The notes: generated by a model from the sequence alone, not told the origin. Positions 17,784-29,600 are shown, counted from the stretch's first letter. The stretch: 64,000 nt of DNA from an uncultured Aequorivita sp. (GCA_937125455.1 CAKZLK010000017.1:62001-126000), one strand, 5' to 3'. Translations and numbers: made by a program.

Positions 17784-19319
17784 TTAGGAGAGCCAGTTTT
17801 TGTATGAAATGGTCTCCTTCATTTTTTCTGAAATTTCATCAATAGAAATTCGTTCCTGTTCCATCGTGTCGCGATAGCGGATGGTTACGGTATTGTCTTC
17901 AATAGTTTGATGATCAACGGTGATGCAGAATGGCGTTCCAGCGGCATCTTGGCGACGGTAACGTCTTCCAACAGCATCTTTTTCGTCATAAATTACGTTG
18001 TAATCCCATTGCAGATCATCAATTATTTTTTGTGCGATTTCTGGTAAACCGTCTCTTTTTATCAATGGCAGAACAGCTGCTTTTACAGGAGCCAAAATTG
18101 CTGGTATTTTTAACACGGTCCGAACGCTTCCATCTTCCAAAGTTTCATCCTGTAGCGAATTGCTCAAAACAGCGAGGAACATTCTGTCCAGTCCGATGGA
18201 GGTTTCAACTACGTATGGCACATAGCTTTCATTTAGTTCTGGATCGAAGAATTGCAATTTTTTTCCAGAGAATTTTTCGTGTGCTTTTAAATCGAAATCG
18301 GTTCTGGAATGAATTCCTTCCAATTCTTTGAAGCCGAATGGGAAATTAAATTCAATATCTGCTGCGGCATTGGCGTAATGTGCCATTTTTTCGTGGTCGT
18401 GAAAACGGTAATTTTCTTCTCCCATTCCAAGGGAAAGGTGCCATTTTAAACGGGTTTCTTTCCAGTATTCGTACCATTTAAGTTCTTCGCCCGGGCGAAC
18501 GAAAAATTGCATTTCCATCTGCTCAAACTCACGCATACGGAAGATAAACTGTCGTGCAACAATTTCATTACGGAAAGCCTTTCCGGTTTGTGCAATTCCG
18601 AAAGGAATTTTCATCCGTCCGCTTTTTTGCACGTTCAAAAAGTTCACAAAAATACCTTGGGCAGTTTCTGGACGCAGGTAAAGATCCATCGCGCTATCTG
18701 CTGAAGCACCCAATTTTGTTCCAAACATTAGGTTGAACTGTCGCACTTCGGTCCAGTTTTTTGACCCTGTATCGGGATCGGCAATTCCAAGCTCTTCAAT
18801 CAAAGCTTTTACGTCTGCTAAGTCTTCTTTTTCTAGGGAACGGGCCATTCGTTCCAAAACGGAACGCTGTTCCTCAAGATATCTAACAACACGTGGATTG
18901 GTGCTTACAAATTGTTCTTCATCAAAACTATCTCCAAAACGCCCTTTGGCTTTTTCAATTTCTTTTTGTGCTTTTTGGTATAGCTTTTCGGCATAATCTT
19001 CAATAAGCACATCGGCGCGGTAACGCTTTTTAGAATCTTTGTTATCTATCAGTGGGTCGTTAAAAGCATCAACGTGGCCGGAAGCCTTCCAAGTTGTGGG
19101 GTGCATCAATATTGCGGAATCAATTCCCACTATATTTTGGTGCATATACACCATGCTTCGCCACCAATATTCTCGAATGTTTTTCTTTAATTCTACACCG
19201 TTTTGGGCGTAGTCGTATACAGCGCTAAGGCCATCATAAATTTCGCTGGATGCAAAAATATAACCATACTCCTTTGCGTGAGATACTACTTTTTTGAATT
19301 GATCTTCGTTGTTTGCCAT
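17784..19319 (-). CDS. glyS: Glycine--tRNA ligase (dimeric, eukaryote/archaeal-like type)
   Basis: The 511-residue class II synthetase attaches glycine to tRNA-Gly. It is the single-chain alpha2 form: HAKEYGYIFASSEIYDGLSAVYDYAQNG at the N-terminus (given here for residues about 15-42), then LRPETAQGIFVNF (motif 2 region), FRNEIVARQFIFRMREFEQME, and GLDRMF (motif 3). The C-terminal anticodon-binding domain includes RYRRQDAAGTPFCITVD. The ATG at 19319 (MANNEDQF) is chosen because the longer frame adds twelve unconserved residues overlapping a terminator. It faces the paired lipoproteins tail to tail. Confidence 0.96.
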   Translation of the reverse strand: MANNEDQFKKVVSHAKEYGYIFASSEIYDGLSAVYDYAQNGVELKKNIREYWWRSMVYMHQNIVGIDSAILMHPTTWKASGHVDAFNDPLIDNKDSKKRYRADVLIEDYAEKLYQKAQKEIEKAKGRFGDSFDEEQFVSTNPRVVRYLEEQRSVLERMARSLEKEDLADVKALIEELGIADPDTGSKNWTEVRQFNLMFGTKLGASADSAMDLYLRPETAQGIFVNFLNVQKSGRMKIPFGIAQTGKAFRNEIVARQFIFRMREFEQMEMQFFVRPGEELKWYEYWKETRLKWHLSLGMGEENYRFHDHEKMAHYANAAADIEFNFPFGFKELEGIHSRTDFDLKAHEKFSGKKLQFFDPELNESYVPYVVETSIGLDRMFLAVLSNSLQDETLEDGSVRTVLKIPAILAPVKAAVLPLIKRDGLPEIAQKIIDDLQWDYNVIYDEKDAVGRRYRRQDAAGTPFCITVDHQTIEDNTVTIRYRDTMEQERISIDEISEKMKETISYKNWLS

Positions 19320-19330
19320 AGCGCAAAAAT

Positions 19331-19363
19331 AAAAAAACCGCAGTGATAAGTTCACGGCGGTTT
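19331..19363 (-). terminator. Terminator downstream of the coiled-coil protein gene
   Basis: AAACCGC.GTGA pairs with TCACGGCGGTTT around a short loop. Read on the minus strand the stem is followed by a run of T. It lies between the gene starting at 20294 and glyS, so the two are probably separate transcripts. Confidence 0.75.
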
Positions 19364-19406
19364 CATTTATTTTATAATTATAACCTACTATTATTATAAA
19401 ATAAGC

Positions 19407-20294
19407 TTATTTAAGTTCCATAGTGGTAGTTGCAACTTGGTTAGGCCCGTCAAAAAGGTTGATAGTGTATCTGCCTTCAACAAGATTAGTTTCAGAAGCA
19501 TTTACAAGAATACAAACATCCAATTCCTCATTTTCATAGAACACATTTGTGGATGCGCTATAGTTTAGGTTTTTATCCTCAAACTGCTTTACTACGTTAT
19601 CTCCCATCATTTTATTTTTTGGGTTTATAACTTGCAGATAAAGAATTCGATCTCCCTTTTGGGCGATAGCGTTGGGTGCTAAGGTAAAACAAGCTCTAAT
19701 TTTATCGGCTCTACTTGAACGTTTAGTGTCTACAACTTTACCACTGTTCCTTATGATAACTGCCTCTCCACGAAGATCTGTAGCTTTAACAATAGATCCT
19801 TTTTTAATGGTTTCGTTCATCGCCATGTTTTCTTGGCTTACTGAATCAACAACCATTCGGGTGTTGTTAAGCTCAGTGGAAGTACTGTCTCGTTCCATTG
19901 CAAGTTGTCTGTTGGCTGCAATCAAGCTATCAGCTCGCTTAAAGAGCATGGCGCGCTCTTGCTTAAGTCTTCCAACCTCAGCTTTGTATCTTTCGATCAA
20001 TCCAATATTGGCTTTTGCATCTTTTACGGAATCCAATAGTACTGTAATTCTTTCACGGGCAGCAAGCAAGTCTTTGTCTTTAAGCTCATTGTCCTTGATT
20101 ACTTCGTCATAATTTGCAATCAAGCCTTCCAATTCCTGCTCAATATCTGCTTTTTGTGTTTCAAGATTTGAAATTGTAGATTTATTGTCATTAAACAATG
20201 TTACGGTATAAACCGCTAGTGCAATCAGCAAAACTGAAAGGACCCCAATCAGAATCTTAAATTTGCCACTATTATTTTCGTTTTCAGTGCTCAT
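19407..20294 (-). CDS. Membrane-anchored coiled-coil protein, unknown function
   Basis: The 295-residue protein has one N-terminal membrane helix (ILIGVLSVLLIALAVYTVTL, about 14-33), then a coiled coil of about 110 residues rich in Glu, Lys and Leu (ISNLETQKADIEQELEGL, LKQERAMLFKRADSLIAA). A compact C-terminal domain (about 165-295) contains TKRSSRADKIRACFTLAPN and ILYLQVINPKNKMMG, and ends in beta strands (GRYTINLFDG). This order is common in conserved hypothetical proteins of Flavobacteriaceae. It is probably anchored in the inner membrane with the bulk in the periplasm. No catalytic motif is seen. Confidence 0.8.
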   Translation of the reverse strand: MSTENENNSGKFKILIGVLSVLLIALAVYTVTLFNDNKSTISNLETQKADIEQELEGLIANYDEVIKDNELKDKDLLAARERITVLLDSVKDAKANIGLIERYKAEVGRLKQERAMLFKRADSLIAANRQLAMERDSTSTELNNTRMVVDSVSQENMAMNETIKKGSIVKATDLRGEAVIIRNSGKVVDTKRSSRADKIRACFTLAPNAIAQKGDRILYLQVINPKNKMMGDNVVKQFEDKNLNYSASTNVFYENEELDVCILVNASETNLVEGRYTINLFDGPNQVATTTMELK

Positions 20295-20377
20295 AATTAA
20301 TAAGTTAAGTTTAGTTGGTAAATGTAGTTAGGTATTTCTTTAACAAACGTTTACAAAATGGTAAAAATTCTTAAAGT

Positions 20378-21040
20378 ATGTTAAATATTCTTTTTCCGAA
20401 AGTCTGTGTTGGTTGTAAAAAACAGCTTCTTAAAGCGGAGGATATACTTTGCTTAGAATGTATTCACTCTCTTCCAATAGCCTGTTTCCACAAAACCGGC
20501 AGTGAAATGTTGAAGAATAAATTTTATGGAAGATTTTTATTAAAAAATGCCACAGCACTTATCTATTTTCAAAAAAGAGGGTTAACCCAGCGGTTGTTAC
20601 ACAATTTAAAGTACCGTAAAAGAGAAGAAATAAGTGCTTTCTTTGGAAAATGGTTGGGTGCAGAATTAGCTGAAAACAATTCCTATAAAGAAATAGAAAT
20701 GGTAATTCCCGTGCCACTGCACAAACAGAAACTGAAAAAACGCGGATATAACCAAGTGGAAGGGTTTGGAAAGGAAATAGCCTTAGCTTTAAACGTTCCG
20801 TATAGAGATGATGTTTTGATAAAAATTTCCAAAACAGGATCGCAGGCTTTTAAAACAAGAATTCTGCGTTTTGAGACCGAGGAAGTTTTCTCCATTCAAA
20901 ATTTGGACGAAATTCAAAATAAGCACGTTTTGCTTGTGGACGATATTATAACCACTGGCGCCACACTGGAAAAATGTGCATTGCAGTTGCTGAAAGGCGA
21001 AAACGTAAGTATTAGCGTTGCTACTATTGCAACAACCTAA
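20378..21040 (+). CDS. ComF family phosphoribosyltransferase-like protein
   Basis: The 220-residue protein has an N-terminal four-Cys zinc finger (CVGC at about 10-13, CLEC at about 26-29) and a C-terminal type I PRTase domain. The domain includes VIPVPLHKQKLKKRGYNQVEGF-like sequence (split at about 110-130) and the PRPP loop LLVDDIITTGAT near 187-198. ComF proteins act in DNA uptake in naturally competent bacteria and are associated with replication-restart factors. In Bacteroidota the role is not settled. Length is normal. It is divergent from the coiled-coil gene and followed by the Big_5 lipoprotein on the same strand. Confidence 0.92.
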   Translation: MLNILFPKVCVGCKKQLLKAEDILCLECIHSLPIACFHKTGSEMLKNKFYGRFLLKNATALIYFQKRGLTQRLLHNLKYRKREEISAFFGKWLGAELAENNSYKEIEMVIPVPLHKQKLKKRGYNQVEGFGKEIALALNVPYRDDVLIKISKTGSQAFKTRILRFETEEVFSIQNLDEIQNKHVLLVDDIITTGATLEKCALQLLKGENVSISVATIATT

Positions 21041-21122
21041 AGTAATTTCGAAATAGTAATTGGTTATTGTTTATTTTTGAGCACTTAAACCCAGTGTCCA
21101 AGTAATTTTTTAAAAATATTAA

Positions 21123-22727
21123 GTGAAACACCGCCTTCTTTATATACCAATCGCATTTCTATTTATGCTTTCTTTTGTAGACTGTGCAAAAAAAGGAACG
21201 CCTTCCGGCGGACCTCGTGATACCATTCCGCCAGTAATTGTTAGAAGTGTTCCGGAAAATTATAATACAAACTTTACAGGCAACGAAATTGAAATTCGTT
21301 TTGATGAATATATCAAATTGAAAGATCTAAACAAAGAGCTCATCATTTCGCCGCCGATGAAGTTCACTCCAGTGATAACGCCACTCAGTACTTCAAAAAC
21401 ATTAAAAATTAAATTATTAGATACCTTAAAACCCAATACAACTTATTCTTTCAATTTTGGAAAAAGTATTGTGGACAATAATGAAGGGAACGAGTTTGAG
21501 TATTTCAAATATATTTTCTCTACAGGAAGCTATATCGACAGTTTGAAAATTTCAGGAAAAGTGAAAGATGCACAACTTGTTGCTCCGGAAATTCCAACAA
21601 CCGTAATGCTTTATGAAGCTACCGAAACATTTAATGACTCCTTGGTTTATTCAGAAAAGCCAACCTATATAACCGTTACAAAAGACAGCACAGGTACTTT
21701 TGAACTCACTAATTTAAAGGAAGGAAAATACTTGTTGCTTGCTCTAAAAGAAAAAAACAATGACTACATTTTTCAACCTCAAAACGATAAAATAGGGTTT
21801 GTAAAACAGCTGATTTCTGTTCCCTCAGATTCTACGTATTCCTTGACGCTTTTCAAAGAAGTTCCAGATTATAAACTTGCGAGGCCAAGCCAACTTGGAA
21901 AAAACCACATTGCTTTTGGGTATGAAGGACGTGCGGATAGTTTAAGTATTGAATTGCTGTCCCAAGTACCGGAAGATTACGTTTCAACAGTCTTTAAAGA
22001 CGAAAAGAAAGACACGCTCCACTATTGGTTTAAACCTGCTTTAGAAACCGATTCCTTAACTTTTAAAGTCACGAACCGAAATAAAATTGATACAACTACG
22101 ATTCGCTTGCGGGAACTGTATAAAGATTCGCTTAATATTTCGGCAGTAAAAGCAGGGGTGCTCAAATTAAAGGATACTTTTAAATTACGCGCAAATACGC
22201 CTCTGGTTTCTTTTGATGCTGAAAAAATCCAGGTAATGGCGAAGGATTCTTCATTGGTACATGCAACGATAAAGTTGAACAAAAAATTTAACTGGGCCGA
22301 GGTGTTTTTTCCGAAACAAGAGGACCAAAGTTATAGCATCCAACTTCAGCCGGGAGCACTGACAGATTTTTTTGAAAAAAGCAATGACACGCTTCAATTT
22401 AATGTAAATACAAAATTGTCCTCAGAATATGGAACACTGAGCTTGACCTTGGTAAATGTGAACCGTTTCCCTATAATTGTTCAACTTGTTGACAGCAAGT
22501 ACAATGTTGTTTCTAAAGAATATTTAAGCGAAAACAAAACCGTTTTCTTTGACGAACTTTCTCCAGACAAATATTTTCTGCGAATTATTTACGACGATAA
22601 TGATAATGGAAGATGGGATTCGGGAAATTTCTTAAGCCGAATAGAACCAGAAAAAATAATCTATTATCCCAAACAAATCGAAGTCCGGGGCAATTGGAGC
22701 TTGAATGAAACTTTTACGTTAAAGTAA
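21123..22727 (+). CDS. Big_5 (Ig-like) domain lipoprotein
   Basis: The 534-residue protein starts at a GTG at 21123, which gives a proper lipoprotein signal: LLYIPIAFLFMLSFVDCAKK with the Cys near 21. The linker KGTPSGGPRDTIPP leads into a Big_5 domain at about 35-140 (VPENYNTNF, EIRFDEYIKL, KPNTTYSFNFGKSIVDNNEGN). The rest is beta-rich, with a C-terminal IYDDNDNGRWDSGNF motif like a calcium-binding or starch-binding loop. It is conserved in Bacteroidota as a surface lipoprotein of unknown function. Its stop overlaps the 3' end of the converging amidase gene by 14 bases. Confidence 0.82.
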   Translation: MKHRLLYIPIAFLFMLSFVDCAKKGTPSGGPRDTIPPVIVRSVPENYNTNFTGNEIEIRFDEYIKLKDLNKELIISPPMKFTPVITPLSTSKTLKIKLLDTLKPNTTYSFNFGKSIVDNNEGNEFEYFKYIFSTGSYIDSLKISGKVKDAQLVAPEIPTTVMLYEATETFNDSLVYSEKPTYITVTKDSTGTFELTNLKEGKYLLLALKEKNNDYIFQPQNDKIGFVKQLISVPSDSTYSLTLFKEVPDYKLARPSQLGKNHIAFGYEGRADSLSIELLSQVPEDYVSTVFKDEKKDTLHYWFKPALETDSLTFKVTNRNKIDTTTIRLRELYKDSLNISAVKAGVLKLKDTFKLRANTPLVSFDAEKIQVMAKDSSLVHATIKLNKKFNWAEVFFPKQEDQSYSIQLQPGALTDFFEKSNDTLQFNVNTKLSSEYGTLSLTLVNVNRFPIIVQLVDSKYNVVSKEYLSENKTVFFDELSPDKYFLRIIYDDNDNGRWDSGNFLSRIEPEKIIYYPKQIEVRGNWSLNETFTLK

Positions 22728-23493
22728 AAGTATCCCGGTCATTCAAAAACTGCAGATGTTTTCGGTTGTTTTGAATGTGCTCTTTTTCCATAATCACCGT
22801 TTCAGTAAATTCTTTTTCAAAGGAATTTTTAGAAATCTGTTTTCCCAATGTATCATAAACTGCAGAATGACCAATATATTCATGGTTATTGCCGTCTAGC
22901 CCAACTCGGTTTACACCAATGCAATACGCCATGTTTTCAATAGCACGAGCACGAAGCAAAGTATCCCAAGCTAAGGTGCGGACTTTGGGCCAATTAGCAA
23001 CATAGATTAATACATCATAATCTTCAGTATTTCTAGCCCAAACGGGGAAACGGAGGTCATAACAAACCAATGGACAAATTCTCCAGCCCCTATAATCAAC
23101 AATCAAACGCTCGCTTCCAGCGGCATAAGTTTCGTTTTCCTTTGCTAAAGTGAATGTGTGTTTTTTGTCATATTTTTTAAAGCTACCATCAGGAAAAACA
23201 AAAAATAACCGATTGTAAAAATGGTTATCTTCAGAAATAATGACACTTCCGGTAATAGCACAATTATTCTTTTTTGCCTCGGAAATCATCCATTGTAATG
23301 TTTCGCCATCATTTGGTTCACTGAGTTTTTCAGCATTCATTGAAAATCCTGTAGTAAACATCTCGGGCAGAACAATCAAATCTGTTTTGGATTCAATAAG
23401 GCGTATTTTTTCAGAAAACATTTTAAGATTGGCTGTTGCGTTTTCCCAATGCAACTCGCTTTGAATAATTGTCGTTTTTAAAATTTCTTCCAC
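22714..23493 (-). CDS. Nitrilase-family omega-amidase (YafV-like)
   Basis: The 259-residue cytoplasmic hydrolase has the nitrilase catalytic triad: Glu in IVLPEMFTTGFSM (about 43), Lys in YDKKHTF (about 111) and Cys in CPLVCYDLRFPVW (about 144). The TGFSM and NWPKVRTLAWDTLLRARAIEN sequences point to the YafV/NIT2 omega-amidase group, which hydrolyses 2-oxoglutaramate or 2-oxosuccinamate left after transamination. The methionine/glutamine transaminase-like gene at 26457 would be a logical partner but is 3 kb away. It is followed upstream by the ankyrin gene on the same strand. Confidence 0.88.
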   Translation of the reverse strand: MEEILKTTIIQSELHWENATANLKMFSEKIRLIESKTDLIVLPEMFTTGFSMNAEKLSEPNDGETLQWMISEAKKNNCAITGSVIISEDNHFYNRLFFVFPDGSFKKYDKKHTFTLAKENETYAAGSERLIVDYRGWRICPLVCYDLRFPVWARNTEDYDVLIYVANWPKVRTLAWDTLLRARAIENMAYCIGVNRVGLDGNNHEYIGHSAVYDTLGKQISKNSFEKEFTETVIMEKEHIQNNRKHLQFLNDRDTFTLT

Positions 23494-23504
23494 ACCTATT
23501 TTCT

Positions 23505-23972
23505 TTAAGCTTCTAATAATTCCACCATTTCTCGTATTCCCTGCATTTTTGCGTGATCTGCAGCTGTAAGGCCTTTGTCGTCTTTTAGTGATTTGTCTGC
23601 GCCTTTATCCAAAAGCATTTCAGCAATTCCTTTTCGTCCAAAAGTAGCTGCATATATTAAGGCAGTTGCGCCATTAAAATTTGTGACGTTTGGATTGGCT
23701 CCGTTTTCTAGTAATAACCTGACGATATTATCAAAACCTTTAAAGCAAACACCCATTAAGGCTGTGTTGCCCGAAGCATCCTGTTCATCCAAGTTTTGAG
23801 GATACTGCAAAAGAGCTTCTGAAATTTCATAAAGCCCATAATAAGTTGCTAATAGCAAAGGTGTTGAGCCTCTTGAATCTTTAGTTGAAATTAATTCTGG
23901 TGAATTATTCACAAGTTTTTTAACTTCAGCCAAGTTCTCCTGTCTTATGGCATTAAAAAGTTGTTCTTTCAT
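23505..23972 (-). CDS. Ankyrin repeat protein
   Basis: The 155-residue cytoplasmic-looking protein has no signal peptide and is built of about four ankyrin repeats (GSTPLLLATYYGLYEISEALL, GNTALMGVCFKGFDNIVRLLLENGA-like, GATALIYAATFGRKGIAEMLL, and KGLTAADHAKMQG; each listed short of a full repeat). Ankyrin repeats bind other proteins. It lies downstream of katG on the same strand, separated by a terminator. In Pseudomonas aeruginosa an ankyrin gene (ankB) next to katB is needed for full catalase activity, so a similar helper role is an attractive guess. Confidence 0.88.
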   Translation of the reverse strand: MKEQLFNAIRQENLAEVKKLVNNSPELISTKDSRGSTPLLLATYYGLYEISEALLQYPQNLDEQDASGNTALMGVCFKGFDNIVRLLLENGANPNVTNFNGATALIYAATFGRKGIAEMLLDKGADKSLKDDKGLTAADHAKMQGIREMVELLEA

Positions 23973-23985
23973 TTGTTATAAAAGT

Positions 23986-24020
23986 AAAAAAACAGAGCCA
24001 CATACGCTGCAACTCTGTTT
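23986..24020 (-). terminator. katG terminator
   Basis: AAACAGAG and CTCTGTTT pair around a 15-base loop, and the minus-strand copy ends in a run of T. It sits just after the katG stop and before the ankyrin gene. Confidence 0.8.
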
Positions 24021-24046
24021 GATTTATAAAAAAAATTACATTTCGA

Positions 24047-26335
<2,289 letters not shown>

Positions 26336-26456
26336 TTAAAATGTACATTACGAAAATAACAATTAAAAAAGCTTAACCTTTAAAAACTAATCGGTTGTTT
26401 AAATCTATTAATTGATAAAACTTATAGTTGTGTGATAAAAATATAAGTTTTCACAA

Positions 26457-27596
26457 TTAAAACTGCTTTAAAATTTGTGCAGCTTCAGCTAATGTTTCAT
26501 CTGTTTTAGCAAAACATACGCGAATTTGTTTAAAATCCTTTTTTCCTTCATTAAATACAGAAGTCGGGATTGTGGCAATTTTGAATTCCTTGGTAAGCCT
26601 TTCTGCGAAAACGATATCACTTTCCTTGGAAACTTCAGAAAAATCAAGCATTTGAAAATACGTGCCTTTTGAAGGAATTATTTTGAAATTAGACTCCTTC
26701 ATTAAATGCAAAAAGAAATCGCGTTTTTGCTGATAAAAATCTGAAAGCTTTAAATAATGTTCGGGGCTTTTGAGATAAGTGGCCAATGCTTTTTGAATGG
26801 GATGGTTCACACAAAAAACGACGAATTGATGTACTTTTTGAAACTCTTTCATCATACGCTTTGGTGCTGCGCAGTATCCCATTTTCCAGCCAGTATTGTG
26901 AAATGTTTTTCCAAAAGAAGCAGTAATAAAACTTCGATCTGCCAAGGCTTCAAATCTGGAAGCGCTTTGGTGAACATTTCCATCAAAAATAATATGTTCG
27001 TAGACTTCATCGCTTAAAACAAAAAGATCATGTTTATCTGCCAAATCCTGCAACTGATACATATCTTCTTCAGAAAAAAGCATTCCGGTTGGATTGTGAG
27101 GACTATTGATGATTATCATTTTTGTTTTTGAAGAAATCTTATCTGCAACTTCTTGCCAATCCACTTTATAAAAAGGTGGTTTCAATTGAACTGGAACAAT
27201 TTTTCCACCAAATAATTCCACCGTTGGTGCATAACAATCATAGGCTGGAGTGAAAATAATTACTTCATCGCCTTTGCTTATAGTAGCCGCAATTATTGTG
27301 AAAATTGCTTGCGTTGCTCCAGCAGTTATTGTGATTTCCGTTTCAGGATTGTAGAAATGATTATGAAGATTTTCAATCTTTTTTGAAATTTCCATCCGAA
27401 GTTCAAAATCTCCTGGCATTGGGGCGTATTGGTTAAATCCATCGCTCATTGCCTGATCCACTAAAGCATTCAAAGCGGGATCGCTGGGAAAATTTGGAAA
27501 CCCTTGCGAAAGGTTTAATGCATTGTGGTCAGCCGCCATTTTGCTCATTTTGGCGAAGATGGAGGTTTCTATGTTTGGGAGTTTGGAGTTAATCAT
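26457..27596 (-). CDS. Pyridoxal-phosphate aminotransferase (methionine/kynurenine type)
   Basis: The 379-residue fold-type I aminotransferase resembles YbdL/methionine aminotransferase. NLSQGFPNFPSDP and QYAPMPGDFELR lie near the N-terminus, INSPHNPTGMLFS contains the conserved Asn-Pro, and the PLP lysine is in SFGKTFHNTGWKMGYC near 235. The C-terminal arginine is in FKQIRVCFAK. It probably transfers the amino group of methionine or glutamine to a 2-oxo acid, as in methionine salvage. Its start overlaps the Vsr-like gene by eight bases. The nitrilase at 22714 could remove the resulting 2-oxo amide. Confidence 0.9.
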   Translation of the reverse strand: MINSKLPNIETSIFAKMSKMAADHNALNLSQGFPNFPSDPALNALVDQAMSDGFNQYAPMPGDFELRMEISKKIENLHNHFYNPETEITITAGATQAIFTIIAATISKGDEVIIFTPAYDCYAPTVELFGGKIVPVQLKPPFYKVDWQEVADKISSKTKMIIINSPHNPTGMLFSEEDMYQLQDLADKHDLFVLSDEVYEHIIFDGNVHQSASRFEALADRSFITASFGKTFHNTGWKMGYCAAPKRMMKEFQKVHQFVVFCVNHPIQKALATYLKSPEHYLKLSDFYQQKRDFFLHLMKESNFKIIPSKGTYFQMLDFSEVSKESDIVFAERLTKEFKIATIPTSVFNEGKKDFKQIRVCFAKTDETLAEAAQILKQF

Positions 27597-28059
27597 TTTG
27601 TCCTGTGTTTATGTACACCAAAATATCGTTGATGCATTTGTTGAGGTTGTTCTTTATTTCGTTGGTCCAAAACCGAAAGACGGTAAAACCCATTTCTTCA
27701 AGTTGATGGTTCACTTCCCGGTCGCGCTGCATATTGCGCTCAATCTTTGGAATCCAAAAACCACGATTGCTTTTTAAGACTTCTTTTCGTTCCGGCCAAT
27801 TGTAACCGTGCCAAAATTCGCCATCAATGAAAATGGCAAGTTTGTATTTTATGATGGAAATATCCGGTTTTCCGGGCAGTTTTTTGCTGTCCACGCGATA
27901 ACGGATGCCTTTTTTCCAAAGGGCTTTTCGGAAAAGCAATTCAGGCTTTGTATTTTTCCCACGGATTTTGCTCATAATTTTTGAGCGTTTTTTTGTGGTG
28001 TAGAAACCGGAATCTTCACTGAATCTTGGAACTTTTATTATTTCCTCCTCATAAATCAT
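27589..28059 (-). CDS. Vsr-like very short patch repair endonuclease
   Basis: The 156-residue protein has the Vsr core: MSKIRGKNTKPELLFRKALW, PGKPDISIIKYKLAIFIDGEFWHGYN and FWIPKIERNMQRDREV, each given in part. The catalytic Asp in KPD and the FWHG motif are kept. The zinc-binding His/Cys residues usual around HGCFWHGHDC are not seen (DGEFWHGYNW). The first 28 residues are an extension, and translation might instead start at the internal Met at 27975. Classical Vsr nicks T:G mismatches at Dcm sites, but no cytosine methylase lies in this window. It overlaps the aminotransferase gene by eight bases. Confidence 0.85.
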   Translation of the reverse strand: MIYEEEIIKVPRFSEDSGFYTTKKRSKIMSKIRGKNTKPELLFRKALWKKGIRYRVDSKKLPGKPDISIIKYKLAIFIDGEFWHGYNWPERKEVLKSNRGFWIPKIERNMQRDREVNHQLEEMGFTVFRFWTNEIKNNLNKCINDILVYINTGQND

Positions 28060-28111
28060 TCATTTAAAGTAAGAATAATCTTTGCTTTTTAAAAGTTAAA
28101 TGTTTTCCAAC

Positions 28112-28140
28112 AAAAAACCCTTACATCACTGCAAGGGTTT
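28112..28140 (-). terminator. ahcY terminator
   Basis: AAACCCTT pairs with AAGGGTTT around a ten-base loop, followed on the minus strand by six T. It lies about 50 bases after the ahcY stop. Confidence 0.8.
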
Positions 28141-28154
28141 AATTATTTGAAAAG

Positions 28155-28180
28155 ACCCTTCGACTGAGCTCAGGGTGGCA
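28155..28180. repeat. Short palindromic repeat of the CCTTCGACTGAGCTCAGGG type
   Basis: The sequence has CCCT..AGGG ends around a GAGCTC centre. Strings of this kind are scattered in many bacterial intergenic regions. Only one copy was seen in this window, between the ahcY stop and its terminator, so the repeat status rests on recollection, not on a count here. Confidence 0.45.
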
Positions 28181-28189
28181 TTTCGGTTT

Positions 28190-29506
28190 TTAATATCTGT
28201 AATATTCAGGCTTAAAAGGCCCTTCAACAGTTACGCCAATATATTCTGCTTGTTCTTCAGAAAGCTCAGTAAGCTCAACCCCAATTTTTTCAAGGTGAAG
28301 TTTCGCTACTTTTTCATCCAAATGCTTTGGAAGCATATACACTTCGTTTTCATAGTTTTCACCATTTTTCCAAAGCTCGATCTGTGCCAAAGTTTGGTTA
28401 GTAAAACTGTTACTCATTACAAAACTTGGGTGACCAGTGGCGCAACCAAGGTTTACTAAACGGCCTTCAGCCAAAAGGATGATGTCTTTTCCGTCGATAG
28501 TATATTTGTCAACCTGTGGCTTGATTTCAACGTGGGTGTTTCCGTGGTTTTTCTTCAACCAAGCTACCGCAATTTCATTGTCAAAATGCCCAATGTTACA
28601 AACAATTGTTTTGTCTTTCATCGCTTCAAAATGCTCTCCGCGAACGATATCTTTGTTTCCGGTTGTAGTAATTACGATATCTGCATTGCCAACAACGGTT
28701 TCTAGTTTTTTTACTTCAAAACCGTCCATTGCAGCTTGTAATGCACAAATTGGGTCAATTTCGGTAACAGTAACGATACTTCCAGCTCCTTTAAAAGAAG
28801 CGGCAGTTCCTTTACCAACATCGCCATAGCCACAAACAACAACACGTTTTCCAGCCATCATTATGTCTGTTGCACGACGTACTGCATCCACGGCACTTTC
28901 ACGGCAACCGTATTTGTTGTCGAATTTACTTTTCGTAACACTATCGTTTATGTTGATAGCCGGCATTGGCAAGGTGCCTTTTTTCATACGCTCGTATAGA
29001 CGGTGAACACCAGTAGTTGTTTCTTCAGAAATACCTTTTACGCCAGCGGCAAGCTCTGGATATTTATCCAAAACCATATTTGTTAAATCGCCACCATCAT
29101 CAAGAATCATATTTAACGGTTTGCGCTCTTCGCCAAAGAAAAGTGTTTGCTCAATACACCAGTCAAACTCCTCTTCGGTCATTCCTTTCCATGCGTATAC
29201 TGGGATTCCTGCATCAGCAATTGCTGCGGCAGCGTGGTCTTGAGTAGAAAAAATATTACAAGAACTCCAAGTAACTTCAGCACCCAAAGCTTTTAAAGTT
29301 TCAATAAGTACGGCAGTTTGGATGGTCATGTGAAGACATCCAGCAATGCGCGCACCTTTTAAAGGCTGCTCGTTTCCGTATTCTTCTCGCAGTGACATAA
29401 GCCCAGGCATTTCCGCTTCAGCAAGCTCAATTTCTTTTCTTCCCCAGTCTGCCAGGGAAATATCTTTTACTTTAAACGCCGTGTAAGGCACAGTTTTCGT
29501 TGACAT
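28190..29506 (-). CDS. ahcY: Adenosylhomocysteinase
   Basis: The 438-residue cytoplasmic NAD-dependent enzyme splits S-adenosylhomocysteine into adenosine and homocysteine in the activated methyl cycle. Motifs include [19 protein letters not shown] (substrate site), the NAD-binding [22 protein letters not shown] and the C-terminal PFKPEYYRY. The ATG at 29506 ([12 protein letters not shown]) is chosen, because the upstream frame adds eleven residues with no conserved character. A TAGTTTTG -7 box lies about 66 bases upstream on the minus strand. Its terminator is at 28112-28140. Confidence 0.97.
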   Translation of the reverse strand: MSTKTVPYTAFKVKDISLADWGRKEIELAEAEMPGLMSLREEYGNEQPLKGARIAGCLHMTIQTAVLIETLKALGAEVTWSSCNIFSTQDHAAAAIADAGIPVYAWKGMTEEEFDWCIEQTLFFGEERKPLNMILDDGGDLTNMVLDKYPELAAGVKGISEETTTGVHRLYERMKKGTLPMPAININDSVTKSKFDNKYGCRESAVDAVRRATDIMMAGKRVVVCGYGDVGKGTAASFKGAGSIVTVTEIDPICALQAAMDGFEVKKLETVVGNADIVITTTGNKDIVRGEHFEAMKDKTIVCNIGHFDNEIAVAWLKKNHGNTHVEIKPQVDKYTIDGKDIILLAEGRLVNLGCATGHPSFVMSNSFTNQTLAQIELWKNGENYENEVYMLPKHLDEKVAKLHLEKIGVELTELSEEQAEYIGVTVEGPFKPEYYRY

Positions 29507-29571
29507 ATTTATTATATTTATACCCGCAAAAGCGGACATTTATTAAAATTAATTTTTTGGTTTTAAGTCTG

Positions 29572-29579
29572 CAAAACTA
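29572..29579 (-). promoter_or_regulatory. -7 promoter element for ahcY
   Basis: The minus-strand sequence TAGTTTTG fits TAnnTTTG. The predicted leader of about 60 bases contains a small CCGC-TTTT-GCGG hairpin (29523-29535) but no SAH riboswitch that I recognise. Confidence 0.5.
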
Positions 29580-29600
29580 CGAAATATCCTTTGAAAGTTT

